Shown here: positions 10,677-18,921 of the stretch, piece after piece
Layout of the letters: the number at the start of each line of letters is the position of its first letter
Numbering within the stretch: position 1 is the stretch's first letter
Notes under the pieces: model-generated
The model's input: the letters and a program-made list of their open reading frames with translations, nothing else
Databases searched by the model: none
What the model was told of the DNA's origin: nothing
Program-made: the position numbers and the translations under genes
Source of the DNA: Micrococcus endophyticus
GTDB taxonomy: Bacteria; Actinomycetota; Actinomycetes; Actinomycetales; Micrococcaceae
Assembly: GCF_014205115.1 (NCBI RefSeq)
Contig: NZ_JACHMW010000001.1
Span: 1-64,000, forward strand
Length of the DNA stretch: 64,000 bases
Direction: 5' to 3'

Positions 10677-11617
10677 CGCCCGCACGCCACCCCGCCCTGG
10701 ACGGACACCAGGCCGCACTGCGGTCGATCGCCCGGGTGGTGGATGAGACAGCACCGCTGCAGGACCCCGAGACCGCGTCTCGGGGTCTGCTGCGTCTGCT
10801 GGAGGAGGCCCGGCCGCTCGTGATCACCGGCGCGGGCGTCTCCACCGACTCCGGCATCCCGGACTACCGCGGGCCGAACGGCTCGCTGCACCGGCACCGG
10901 CCGATGACCTACCAGGAGTTCCGGGACGACCCGGCCGCCCGGCACCGCTACTGGGCCCGATCGTTCGTGGGCTGGCGGCGCATGGACCAGGCGCGCCCGA
11001 ACGCCGCGCACCGGATCCTCGCCGGCTGGGCCGCGCGCGGACTGGTCTCCGGGATCCTCACGCAGAACGTGGACGGGCTGCACGCGCAGGCCGCCGCGGA
11101 GGCGGGCGCGCCCGAGGACCGGCTGATCGAGCTGCACGGCGACCTCGCCCGCGTGGTCTGCCTGCACTGCGGCGCCACCGAGTCCCGCCGCGACCTGGAC
11201 GTGCGGCTCGAGGCCGCGAACCTTGGGTACCTGGAGCGCGTGAGCATCGACCCGGAGGCCGTCAACCCGGACGGCGACGTCACCCTCGACCGGCACTGGG
11301 TGGACGAGTTCGCCATGGTCGGCTGCCTGCGCTGCGGGTCCGTGGAGCTCAAGCCGGACGTCGTGTACTTCGGCGAGTCCGTGCCCGTGGCGCGCCGGGA
11401 GGCCGCCGAGGCCATGGCCGACGACGGCGGCGCCGTGCTCGCCGTGGGCACCTCGCTGGCCGTGATGAGCGGCTACCGGTTCGTGCTGCGCGCCGAGCGG
11501 GCCGGCAAGGACACCGGGCTGATCAACCTGGGGCCCACGCGGGCCGACCCCAAGGCGAGCTGGCGCTGGCGCGCCCCCGTGGCCGACGCGCTGGCCTGGC
11601 TCGACTCCCGCCTCTGA
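10673..11617 (+). CDS. NAD-dependent protein deacylase of the SIR2 family
   Basis: Sirtuin, 314 aa: removes acyl groups from protein lysines using NAD. The NAD-binding motif is GAGVSTDSGIPDYRG near residue 57; NVDGLH and the catalytic His in ELHGD follow; a zinc site is formed by CLHC and CLRC about 60 residues apart. The window also carries acetyl-CoA synthetase (44.9 kb), the classic sirtuin substrate in bacteria, but the two are not linked. Start ATG overlaps the DUF3073 stop. Confidence 0.95.
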   Translation: MTPARHPALDGHQAALRSIARVVDETAPLQDPETASRGLLRLLEEARPLVITGAGVSTDSGIPDYRGPNGSLHRHRPMTYQEFRDDPAARHRYWARSFVGWRRMDQARPNAAHRILAGWAARGLVSGILTQNVDGLHAQAAAEAGAPEDRLIELHGDLARVVCLHCGATESRRDLDVRLEAANLGYLERVSIDPEAVNPDGDVTLDRHWVDEFAMVGCLRCGSVELKPDVVYFGESVPVARREAAEAMADDGGAVLAVGTSLAVMSGYRFVLRAERAGKDTGLINLGPTRADPKASWRWRAPVADALAWLDSRL

Positions 11618-11623
11618 CCCGGT

Positions 11624-11684
11624 GCTTTCGTGCGGGAAACGGGAGGCTCCGGGGGTGCTTTCGTGCGGGAAACGGGAGGCTTTC
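11624..11684 (+). repeat. Family A repeat pair (A5, A6), forward
   Basis: 11624-11651 and 11657-11684, 33 bases apart, both with the full GCTTTCGTGCGGGAAACGGG core. The pair begins seven bases after the sirtuin stop and precedes a membrane-protein gene. Confidence 0.9.
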
Positions 11685-11727
11685 CGCCCCGTAAAGTTGC
11701 ATGATGGATGCGAGTATCATGGATCCC

Positions 11728-12291
11728 GTGAGCACCCCCACCGATCCGCACCGTCACCCGGCACCCGACGCACGCGTCCGCGTCCACGCGGGGGACGCCG
11801 TCGTCGCCGACGGGCCGCTGTGGGCGCGCGCCGCCATGTTCGCCGTGCCGGCGGTGTGGTTGGGACTGCTGGTCGGGATCTCGCTGATCGAGGCGCCGCT
11901 GAAGTTCACCGCGCCCGGCATCACGATCCCGCTCGGGCTGGGCATCGGGCGCCGCGTGTTCTTCGCGATGAACCTCGTGGAGGTCGTGCTCGCGGTGGTG
12001 CTGCTGGTCGCGCTCGCCTGCGTCCTCGGGCGCCCGCGCGGGCTCACCGCGCCCGGCCCCGGCCGCCTGTGGCTGGGCGGGCTGACGGCCGCCGGGCTGC
12101 TGGCGGTGAAGGCCGTCGCGATCCGCCCGTTCCTCAACCGGCGCACGGACCTGGTCCTGGCCGGGGTCGACGACGGCGGCTCGTCCTGGCACTACCTCTA
12201 CATCGCGGTGGACGGGCTGCTCATCCTCACCGTCGTCGCGCTGATCGTGGCGGCGGCGCGCCACCTGCTGGTCCGCCCGGTCGCGGCCTGA
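11728..12291 (+). CDS. Integral membrane protein of unknown function
   Basis: 187-aa protein with four hydrophobic segments (starting near residues 38, 78, 110 and 155). The stretch GISLIEAPLKFTAPG and then GLGIGRRVFFAMNLVEVVL is of a type common in actinobacterial membrane proteins without known role. Start choice: TATCAT (11715-11720) followed by seven bases and GTG (11728) fits the leaderless pattern seen across this window; in-frame ATGs at 11701, 11704 and 11719 lie upstream and cannot be excluded. No Shine-Dalgarno is visible for any of them. Confidence 0.75.
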   Translation: MSTPTDPHRHPAPDARVRVHAGDAVVADGPLWARAAMFAVPAVWLGLLVGISLIEAPLKFTAPGITIPLGLGIGRRVFFAMNLVEVVLAVVLLVALACVLGRPRGLTAPGPGRLWLGGLTAAGLLAVKAVAIRPFLNRRTDLVLAGVDDGGSSWHYLYIAVDGLLILTVVALIVAAARHLLVRPVAA

Positions 12292-12302
12292 CCCGCCCCG
12301 CC

Positions 12303-12330
12303 GCTTTCGTGCGGGAAACGGGAGGCTTCG
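12303..12330 (+). repeat. Family A repeat, single copy (A7), forward
   Basis: GCTTTCGTGCGGGAAACGGG plus AGGCTTCG. It sits four bases before the TCCTGCACA motif that precedes the first DUF559 gene. Confidence 0.85.
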
Positions 12331-12334
12331 CCGC

Positions 12335-12373
12335 TCCTGCACACCCCGCGCGTCGGCTGCTCTCCTCCCCAGC
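12335..12373 (+). promoter_or_regulatory. Bipartite motif, site 1 (before DUF559 gene 1)
   Basis: TCCTGCACA at 12335 and TCCCCAGC at 12366, start-to-start distance 31. A -10-like CACGCT lies at 12411-12416, 45 bases after the second half, and the gene's ATG at 12423 is 6 bases further. The same arrangement occurs at 30035, 51058 and 53791. Confidence 0.6.
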
Positions 12374-12422
12374 CGGCTCCGCCGCGCCCCGCGCACACCC
12401 CTGACGCGCCCACGCTGGGTGC

Positions 12423-13463
12423 ATGTCCACGTCCACGTCCACGTCCACGTCCCTGCCCCGCCCCCAGGACCACCGCCCGCCCGTCCCCGCGCGGCCGCTC
12501 GACGTCGTCGCCGGCGCACCGCTGTTCACGCGAGCGGACCTGAGCGCGGCCGGCCTCCCCGCGGACCGCCTGCGCGCCGCCGATGTCCGGCGCGTCACCC
12601 ACGGCGTCCATCGGCGGGCCGACGACGTCCCCGGCGACTGGGGCGCCCTCGGCTACGCGAAGCCCCCGGTCGCGTTCGCCCCGGAGGAGACGGCGGCGAT
12701 CGTGGCGGCTTCCCGGGGCGTCGCCTCCCACCTCAGCGCGCTGCTCCTGCACGGCATCCCGGTGCCGCCCTTCCTCGTCGACGACGGGCGGATCCACGTC
12801 TCGCGCCCGCACGGCCGCGGCGCCAGCGAGCGCCCGGAGGTCCGCAGCCACGCGCGCAGCGTCCCGGAGGCGGACGCGGTGGTCCTGCATGGCATCCGCG
12901 TGACGAGCGTCGAGCGCACGTGGGCGGACCTCGCCGCGCTGGTGCGCCCCGGCCATCTCGATCCGGTCGTGGCGGCGGGCGACGCCGTCGTCACCGGGAT
13001 CTGGACCCCGCAGGGCCGCCTGCCCCCGCGCACGACGATCCCGAGGCTGCGCGCGGGGCTGGCCCGGTCCGGGCGGTTCAAGGGGGCGCGGACGGCACGT
13101 GCGGCGCTGGGGCTGATCCGCGCCGGGGCGGACTCGCCCCCGGAGACGGCCCTGCGCCTGGCGCTGCTGCACGCCGGGCTTCCAGAGCCGGAGCTGCAGC
13201 TGGTCCTGCACCGCGGGCGCCGGCGCTCGCCGGACGCGGACCTGGGCTGGCGCGCCTGGCGCCTGGTGGTCCACTACGACGGCGACCCCCACCTCGATCC
13301 CGCGCAGCAGGCGGTGGACGCGTGGCGGAACGGGGGATGGGCCCGGGCGGGGTGGTCGCAGATCGTGGCCACCGTGGACGACGCGCGGGACGACTTCCGC
13401 AGGGTCGTGGCGGAGGTCTTGGCGCACCGGGCCCGCCTCGGCGGGCGGGTCTACGTCGCGTAG
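12423..13463 (+). CDS. DUF559/Vsr-like nuclease-fold protein with N-terminal winged-helix-like region (paralog 1)
   Basis: 346 aa. The N-terminus has a STSTSTSTS tract encoded by four TCCACG hexamers. Residues about 30-120 resemble the AbiEi-type winged helix (FTRADLSAAGLPADRLRA, VTHGVHRRAD). The C-terminal 110 residues look like a DUF559 (Vsr-related PD-(D/E)XK) domain: SPPETALRLALLHAGLPEPE, then DADLGWRAWRLVVHYDGDPH. In this family the last motif is normally EYDG; here it is HYDG, so catalysis is uncertain. It is clearly paralogous to the protein at 30124 (shared SVERTW, GRFKG, GADSPPET). Leaderless start; a repeat follows the stop at zero distance. Biological role unknown. Confidence 0.8.
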   Translation: MSTSTSTSTSLPRPQDHRPPVPARPLDVVAGAPLFTRADLSAAGLPADRLRAADVRRVTHGVHRRADDVPGDWGALGYAKPPVAFAPEETAAIVAASRGVASHLSALLLHGIPVPPFLVDDGRIHVSRPHGRGASERPEVRSHARSVPEADAVVLHGIRVTSVERTWADLAALVRPGHLDPVVAAGDAVVTGIWTPQGRLPPRTTIPRLRAGLARSGRFKGARTARAALGLIRAGADSPPETALRLALLHAGLPEPELQLVLHRGRRRSPDADLGWRAWRLVVHYDGDPHLDPAQQAVDAWRNGGWARAGWSQIVATVDDARDDFRRVVAEVLAHRARLGGRVYVA

Positions 13464-13618
13464 GGGAGGCTCCCGTTTCCCGCACTAAAGTGCCGGGGAA
13501 GCCTCCCGTTTCCCGCACGAAAGCGGGCCGGAAGGCTCCGGTTCCCCGAACGACAACGGGAGCCTCCCGTTTCCCGCACGAAAGCGCCGGGGAAGGCTCC
13601 CGTTTCCCGGACGAAAGT
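13464..13618 (-). repeat. Family A repeat array (A8-A12), reverse, five tandem copies
   Basis: Copies begin at 13464, 13497, 13530, 13558 and 13591 (steps 33, 33, 28, 33). Four keep the TCCCGTTTCCCG core; the third (13530) is degenerate (GGTTCCCCGAACGACAAC). The array starts at the base after the DUF559 stop and lies between that gene and the end of purM, which come together tail to tail. Confidence 0.9.
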
Positions 13619-13651
13619 GCCGGGGGAGGGGGACGGCGCAACCGCCGCGGA

Positions 13652-14809
13652 TCAGGCGGCGTAGGCGCCCCGCATGAGGACGGCGCCGCCGTCGACGCCC
13701 TTGGCGCCCTGGACGAAATCCAGGCCGGCGCCGGCGGCCTCGTCGGTGACCTGGCCGATGGTGCCCATCTCCCAGGCGTCGATGCCGGCGTCCACGAGCA
13801 CGGAGATCGACTTCGCGGCGATCTCCGGGTCCACCACGGCCACCATGCCCACGCCGAGGTTGAGCGTGCGCTCCAGGTCGGGCTGCGGGACGCGGCCAGC
13901 CTCGGCGAGCAGGCGGAACACGGGCGGCAGGGACCAGGTCTCGCGCTCCACGGTGGCCATCAGGCCCTGCGGGAGCACGCGCGCCAGGTTCGCGGCCAGG
14001 CCGCCGCCGGTCACGTGGCTGAACGCGCGGACGGGCAGGTCGGAGCCGCCGTCGTGCCCGTTGAGGCGCTGCACGAGGTCCAGGCAGGCGCGCGCGTAGA
14101 TGCGGGTCGGCACGAGCAGCTCCTCGCCGAGGGTGCAGCCGAGCTCGGTGACCTCGCGGTCGAGGGACCAGCCCGCAGCGTTCACCACGCGGCGCACGAG
14201 CGAGTAGCCGTTCGAGTGGATGCCGGAGGAGGCCATGCCGATCACGACGTCGCCGGACTGCACCCGCTCCGCGCCCAGGACCATGTCCGCCTCGACCACG
14301 CCGGTGGCGGCGCCCGCCACGTCGTACTCGTCCGCGGCCAGCAGACCTGGGTGCTCGGCGGTCTCTCCGCCCACGAGCGCGGTGTCCGCGAGGCGGCAGC
14401 CCTCGGCCACGCCGCGCACGATGTCCGCGATGCGCTCCGGGACCACCTTGCCGCAGGCGATGTAGTCGGTCATGAACAGGGGCTTGGCGCCGACCACCAC
14501 GATGTCGTCCACCACCATGCCCACGAGGTCCTGGCCGATGGTGTCGTGCTTGTCCATGGCCTGCGCGATGGCGACCTTGGTGCCCACGCCGTCCGTGGAG
14601 GTGGTGAGCAGCGGCTTGCGGTACTGCAGCAGCGCCGAGGCGTCCCACATGCCGGCGAAGCCGCCGATGCCGCCCATCACCTCGGGGGAGTGGGTGGCCT
14701 TGACGGCGTCCTTCATGAGCTCGACGGCGCGGTCGCCGGCCTCCACGTCGACGCCGGCGGAGGCATAGGTGATGGGGGTGTCGTCGGCGGTGTTCTGGTT
14801 CTCGGTCAC
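13652..14809 (-). CDS. purM: Phosphoribosylformylglycinamidine cyclo-ligase (AIR synthetase)
   Basis: Fifth step of purine synthesis: closes the imidazole ring of FGAM to AIR using ATP. 385 aa. Family landmarks: YASAGVDVEAGDRAVELM, STDGVGTKVAIAQAM, DIVVVGAKPLFMTDYIACGK, GGETAEHPGL, GIHSNGYSLVR and the C-terminal GVGMVAVVDPE. The GTG start at 14809 overlaps the purF stop by four bases (GTGA) and begins the conserved region at a normal distance. Followed by the repeat array rather than a simple terminator. Confidence 0.97.
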   Translation of the reverse strand: MTENQNTADDTPITYASAGVDVEAGDRAVELMKDAVKATHSPEVMGGIGGFAGMWDASALLQYRKPLLTTSTDGVGTKVAIAQAMDKHDTIGQDLVGMVVDDIVVVGAKPLFMTDYIACGKVVPERIADIVRGVAEGCRLADTALVGGETAEHPGLLAADEYDVAGAATGVVEADMVLGAERVQSGDVVIGMASSGIHSNGYSLVRRVVNAAGWSLDREVTELGCTLGEELLVPTRIYARACLDLVQRLNGHDGGSDLPVRAFSHVTGGGLAANLARVLPQGLMATVERETWSLPPVFRLLAEAGRVPQPDLERTLNLGVGMVAVVDPEIAAKSISVLVDAGIDAWEMGTIGQVTDEAAGAGLDFVQGAKGVDGGAVLMRGAYAA

Positions 14810-16419
14810 AGCGGGGTCCTGTCCGTCTCGGTGAGGAGCTTCTCGTCGTCGGCGTCGGGGCCGGGCTCGCAGCCGGTGGAGGCCACGGTGGTGGCGTCCC
14901 CGTCCGTGGCCGTCACGGTGACGGCGGCGGCGGAGCCGGCGTCGGTCTCGAGCACGGACTTGCCGCGCTCGCTCTCGTCCGCCAGCTCGATGGGGTACGT
15001 GCCGGTGAAGCAGGCGGTGCACAGCCGCTCGCGGGGCTGGCCGGTGGCGGCGATCATGGCCTCCTCGCTGATGTAGCCCAGCGAGTCGGCGCCGATGGAG
15101 GAGGCGATCTCGGTCACGCCGGCGCCGTTGGCGATCAGCTCGGCGCGGGAGGCGAAGTCGATCCCGTAGAAGCAGGGCCACTTCACGGGCGGCGAGGAGA
15201 TCTTCACGTGCACCTCGGCGGCGCCGGCCTCCTTGAGCATGCGCACGATGGCGCGTTGGGTGTTGCCGCGCACGATCGAGTCGTCGACGACGACGACGCG
15301 CTTGCCCGCCACCACGGACGGCTGCACGTTGAGCTTGAGCCGGATGCCGAGCTGGCGCAGGGTCTGGGAGGGCTGGATGAAGGTGCGGCCCACGTAGGCG
15401 TTCTTCACGAAGCCCTGGCGGAACGGCAGCCCGGAGGCCTCGGCGTAGCCCACGGCGGCGGGGGTGCCGGACTCGGGGACGGGGATCACGACGTCGGCGT
15501 CCACCGGCCCCTCGAGGGCGAGGCGCCGCCCCATGTCCACGCGGGACTCGTACACGGAGCGGCCGGAGATGGAGGCGTCCGGGCGGGCGAGGTAGACGTA
15601 CTCGAACACGCAGCCTGCGGGGGTGGCCTCGGCGAAGCGGGTGGAGCGGATGCCCTCCTCGTCGATGGCGATCATCTCGCCGGGCTCGACCTCGCGGATG
15701 AAGGAGGCGCCGACGGTGGCGAGGGCGGACTGCTCGGAGGCCACCACCCAGCCGCGCTCGAGGCGCCCGAGCACGAGGGGGCGGACGCCGTGCGGGTCGC
15801 GTGCGGCGTAGAGCGTGTGCTCGTCCATGAACACGAAGCAGTAGGCGCCGCGGACCTTGGGCAGCAGCTCGAGGGCGGTCTCCTCGAGCTTGCGGCCCTC
15901 CTCGCCGTGGAGCAGGGCGGTGACGAGGGCGGTGTCCGTGGTGTTGCCCTGCTTCATCTCGCCGCGCAGCTGGAGCCCGTCCCGGGCCTGGACCATGCGC
16001 AGCAGCTCGGCGGAGTTCACGAGGTTGCCGTTGTGGGCCAGGGCCACGGTGTCCCCGCCGGCGGTGGCGCCGAGGGTGGGCTGGGCGTTGGCCCACTTGT
16101 TGGCGCCGGTGGTGGAGTAGCGGCAGTGGCCGACGGCGATGTGGCCGGTGAGGGTGGCCAGGGTGGACTCGTCGAACACCTGGGAGACGAGGCCGATGTC
16201 CTTGTAGACGCCGATGCGCTTGCCGTCCGAGGCGGCGATGCCGGCGGACTCCTGGCCGCGGTGCTGGAGGGCGTAGAGGCCGTAGTAGGCCAGCTTCGCG
16301 ACCTCCTCGCCGGGCGCCCACACGCCGAAGACGCCGCATTCGTCCTGGGGCCCCTGGTCCTGGGGGTCGAGGGCGGCGGTCAGGCGGCCGTCTCCTCGTC
16401 GGGTGCGCGATGCGATCAC
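14806..16419 (-). CDS. purF: Amidophosphoribosyltransferase
   Basis: First committed step of purine synthesis: transfers glutamine amide nitrogen to PRPP. 537 aa. The catalytic cysteine is Cys28 in DECGVFG, so the first 27 residues are a propeptide. The glutaminase half contains GHCRYSTTGANKWANAQP and GNLVNS; the transferase half has the PRPP motif VVVVDDSIVRGNT. Cysteines in the C-terminal part (KWPCFYGIDF, ERLCTACFTG) match the iron-sulfur ligands of the B. subtilis-type enzyme. GTG start at 16419 overlaps the upstream stop by four bases. Confidence 0.97.
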   Translation of the reverse strand: MIASRTRRGDGRLTAALDPQDQGPQDECGVFGVWAPGEEVAKLAYYGLYALQHRGQESAGIAASDGKRIGVYKDIGLVSQVFDESTLATLTGHIAVGHCRYSTTGANKWANAQPTLGATAGGDTVALAHNGNLVNSAELLRMVQARDGLQLRGEMKQGNTTDTALVTALLHGEEGRKLEETALELLPKVRGAYCFVFMDEHTLYAARDPHGVRPLVLGRLERGWVVASEQSALATVGASFIREVEPGEMIAIDEEGIRSTRFAEATPAGCVFEYVYLARPDASISGRSVYESRVDMGRRLALEGPVDADVVIPVPESGTPAAVGYAEASGLPFRQGFVKNAYVGRTFIQPSQTLRQLGIRLKLNVQPSVVAGKRVVVVDDSIVRGNTQRAIVRMLKEAGAAEVHVKISSPPVKWPCFYGIDFASRAELIANGAGVTEIASSIGADSLGYISEEAMIAATGQPRERLCTACFTGTYPIELADESERGKSVLETDAGSAAAVTVTATDGDATTVASTGCEPGPDADDEKLLTETDRTPL

Positions 16420-16823
16420 TGCTCGGGGGTCCTCTCGGTGGGGGCGGTGCGGCTGCGGAGCGCGTCCGCGGCGGAGCGGTCCAGGCGGACGTCCGCCGCG
16501 GCGGGGTCGTCGGTGCGCTCGAGGACCACGGTGCGGGTGGTGGCGCGGGAGCGGCGGTCCAGCAGGAGCCACACGAGCAGCCCCAGGACGCCGGCGCCCA
16601 GCAGGGAGATCAGGCTCACGAACCCGAAGGTGTCCGCGAAGGACAGGGGGATGCCGGAGTACGGGTCCGCGGGCGGGGTGGGGGAGGCGTGGATGGCCGT
16701 GGTGGCCACGAGGGCGGCCAGGATGCCGAGCACGGCGGCCACGGCGAGCACCGCGGACAGCCGCGGCGCGCGGCGGACCGTGTAGGCGTGCTGATCGGCG
16801 GGGTGCGCGGGGCCGGAGGTCAT
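16416..16823 (-). CDS. Small two-TM membrane protein of the purF operon
   Basis: 135 aa with two hydrophobic segments (about 24-45 and 68-90) and a basic, then acidic C-terminal tail. No family recognised. The ATG at 16823 follows TAGACT by seven bases on the minus strand (leaderless), so this gene carries the promoter from which purF and purM are probably read. Its stop overlaps the purF GTG. Confidence 0.75.
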   Translation of the reverse strand: MTSGPAHPADQHAYTVRRAPRLSAVLAVAAVLGILAALVATTAIHASPTPPADPYSGIPLSFADTFGFVSLISLLGAGVLGLLVWLLLDRRSRATTRTVVLERTDDPAAADVRLDRSAADALRSRTAPTERTPEQ

Positions 16824-16863
16824 GCGGGGAAGTCTATCCAGTGGGGCGGTCGCCCTACGCCGA

Positions 16864-18921
16864 TCACCCGCGCAGGGCGTCTGCGGGACGCTGGCGGCTC
16901 GCCATCCAGGCCGGGTAGAGGGCGCTCACGACGCCGGCCGCGAGTCCCAGCGCCAGGGCCAGGGGCACGGCGGTGGGCGGCAGCACGGCGGCCCAGCCGC
17001 GGGACTGGGAGACGGCGAGGATCACGGCGGTGCCGACCGCAGACCCCACCGCTCCGCCGGCCAGGCCGATGAGCGTCCCCTCGAGGAGGAAGAGACGGGC
17101 GATCAGTCCTCGAGACGAGCCGATGGCCCGCCGCAGTGCGATCTCCGAGGTCCTCGACTGCACGGACAGGTACATGGCCGTGGACGCGCTGATCACGGCG
17201 AGCACGAGCAGCACGGCGGAGAGCACGCCGACGAACGCGCCGAGGTCGTCGGCGACGCCGGCGCGCAGCTCCCGCAAGTCGGCCACGGTCCGCACGGACA
17301 CGCTGCCGGGCGCCTCGGGGGCGATCGCCAGCGGGGCCGCCTGGGAGACGGGGTAGGGGAAGCCGGTCTCGGTGCGCACGACGAGCTCGGGGGCGGCCTG
17401 GCCCACGCCGGTGAGGACGGCGGGGGTGGCCAGCAGCGCGGTGGTCAGGGTGGGGGTGCGCTCGGTGGTGCGCACGATCCCGGCCACGTCCACGGCCGTC
17501 CCGCCGATCCACACCCGGTAGCCGGGGGCGAGGACGCCGGACTCGGGGACGGGCAGGTGCAGGGCCTGAGCGGCGGCGGGCGTGGCCCAGACCAGGCGGG
17601 CGTCCGGGGCGTCCAGCAGGGCGCGGGCGGTCTCCGAGGGCAGGCCCAGCTCGGCCAGGCGGGTGTAGGAGGCGGAGGCGCCCACGAGGGAGATGGCGGC
17701 GGGTGGCTCGGGCTCGCCGGGGCCGTTGCGGGTGATCTCGACGTCGGCGGGTGCCACCTGCACCACGTGCCCGGCTCCGAGCACGCGCGGCAGCGCGGCC
17801 AGGTCGGCCGTCCAGTCGGCCAGGCGGCGGTCGCCGGGGTCGAGCAGGCCTTCGGCCTGGGGCACGGTGACCACCACCTCGTCCAGGGCGGCGGCGGTGA
17901 GCCGGGCGCCCACCTGGGCGGTGGCGGTCTGGGTGAGCCCGAGGGCCGCGAGCAGCCCGCCGACGCCCACGGCGAAGGCCGCCATGAGCAGCACCGTCCG
18001 CAGGAAGCGCGAGGACAGGGAGGAGAGGGCGTCCACGGCGTCGTCCACCACGGCCCAGGCGCGTCGGGGTCCGTGCCGGTCCGCGCGGTCCCGGCGCGGA
18101 CCGGCCACCCGCGCCGCGGGGGCCGCAGCGTCGAGCGTGCCTGGCCGCGCCGTCGTCGTCCCGGAGGCCGTCGGCGGGACGGCGGCGAGGGTGAGCTCGG
18201 TGAGGACGCCGTCGGCGATGCGGACCTGCCGGTCCGCCACGGCGGCGACCCCGGGGTCGTGGGTGATGAGCAGGATGGTGGTGCCCTCCGCGTGGAGGCG
18301 GCGCAGGTGCTCCACCACGATCCGGCCGTTCTCGGTGTCCAGGTTGCCGGTCGGCTCGTCCGCGAGCACGACGCGCGGGCGGGTGGCCACGGCGCGCGCG
18401 ATCGCCAGGCGCTGCCGCTCGCCGCCGGAGAGCAGCTTGGCGCGGGAGCCGAGCCGGTGGCCGAGGCCGAGCAGCCTCAGCGTCTCCCCGGCGCGGGCGT
18501 CCCGTTCGACCGGCGGCACCCGCTGGATGCGCAGACCGAGTGCCGCGTTGACGGCCACGGACTCCTCGCTGAGCACGTGGCTGGACTGGAACACGAACCC
18601 GAAGGTCTCCGAGCGCAGCCGGTCCCGTTCGCCCTCGCCCATGCCGGTGGTGTCGCGGCCGCGCACGCGGTAGATGCCGGAGTCGGGCCGGTCCAGCAGT
18701 CCGACGACGTTGAGCAGGGTGGACTTGCCGGATCCGGAGGGTCCCACGATCGCCACGAACTCGCCGGCGTGGACGGTGAGGTCCACGGAGTCCAGGGCCG
18801 GCCGTTGCGCGCCGGCGAACGCCTTGCGGACGCCGGCGAGCTCCAGCAGGGGGACCGGCGGGTCGTCCGGCCGGCGGTCCGGGGCCTCCGCCGCGGCCGG
18901 CACGTCCGACCGCTCGCTCAT
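16864..18921 (-). CDS. MacB-like ABC protein (fused ATPase and FtsX-type permease)
   Basis: 685 aa. An N-terminal LolD/MacB-type ATPase (residues 1-250) has Walker [10 protein letters not shown] at 60-68, signature LLSGGERQRLAIARA and Walker B VVLADEPTGNLD. A Pro/Ala linker leads to a permease with a first TM near residue 315, a large extracellular domain, then three TMs near the C-terminus (FVGVLSAVLLVLAVISAS and following), the MacB topology. Such pumps work with a periplasmic-type adaptor to move peptides from the outer face of the membrane rather than transport from the cytosol (established for MacB). Third gene of the operon; ATG overlaps the adaptor stop. Confidence 0.9.
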   Translation of the reverse strand: MSERSDVPAAAEAPDRRPDDPPVPLLELAGVRKAFAGAQRPALDSVDLTVHAGEFVAIVGPSGSGKSTLLNVVGLLDRPDSGIYRVRGRDTTGMGEGERDRLRSETFGFVFQSSHVLSEESVAVNAALGLRIQRVPPVERDARAGETLRLLGLGHRLGSRAKLLSGGERQRLAIARAVATRPRVVLADEPTGNLDTENGRIVVEHLRRLHAEGTTILLITHDPGVAAVADRQVRIADGVLTELTLAAVPPTASGTTTARPGTLDAAAPAARVAGPRRDRADRHGPRRAWAVVDDAVDALSSLSSRFLRTVLLMAAFAVGVGGLLAALGLTQTATAQVGARLTAAALDEVVVTVPQAEGLLDPGDRRLADWTADLAALPRVLGAGHVVQVAPADVEITRNGPGEPEPPAAISLVGASASYTRLAELGLPSETARALLDAPDARLVWATPAAAQALHLPVPESGVLAPGYRVWIGGTAVDVAGIVRTTERTPTLTTALLATPAVLTGVGQAAPELVVRTETGFPYPVSQAAPLAIAPEAPGSVSVRTVADLRELRAGVADDLGAFVGVLSAVLLVLAVISASTAMYLSVQSRTSEIALRRAIGSSRGLIARLFLLEGTLIGLAGGAVGSAVGTAVILAVSQSRGWAAVLPPTAVPLALALGLAAGVVSALYPAWMASRQRPADALRG

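Noticed and set aside
13464-13618. CRISPR array resemblance (five regularly spaced 28-bp repeats)
   Set aside because: Spacers are only about 5 bp and not variable in length like true spacers; no cas genes are nearby. It is a tandem repeat.
12419-15076. 885-codon open frame on the plus strand
   Set aside because: It crosses the DUF559 gene, the repeats and the antisense strand of purM with Arg/Gly/His-rich nonsense sequence; it exists only because stop codons are rare at this GC content.
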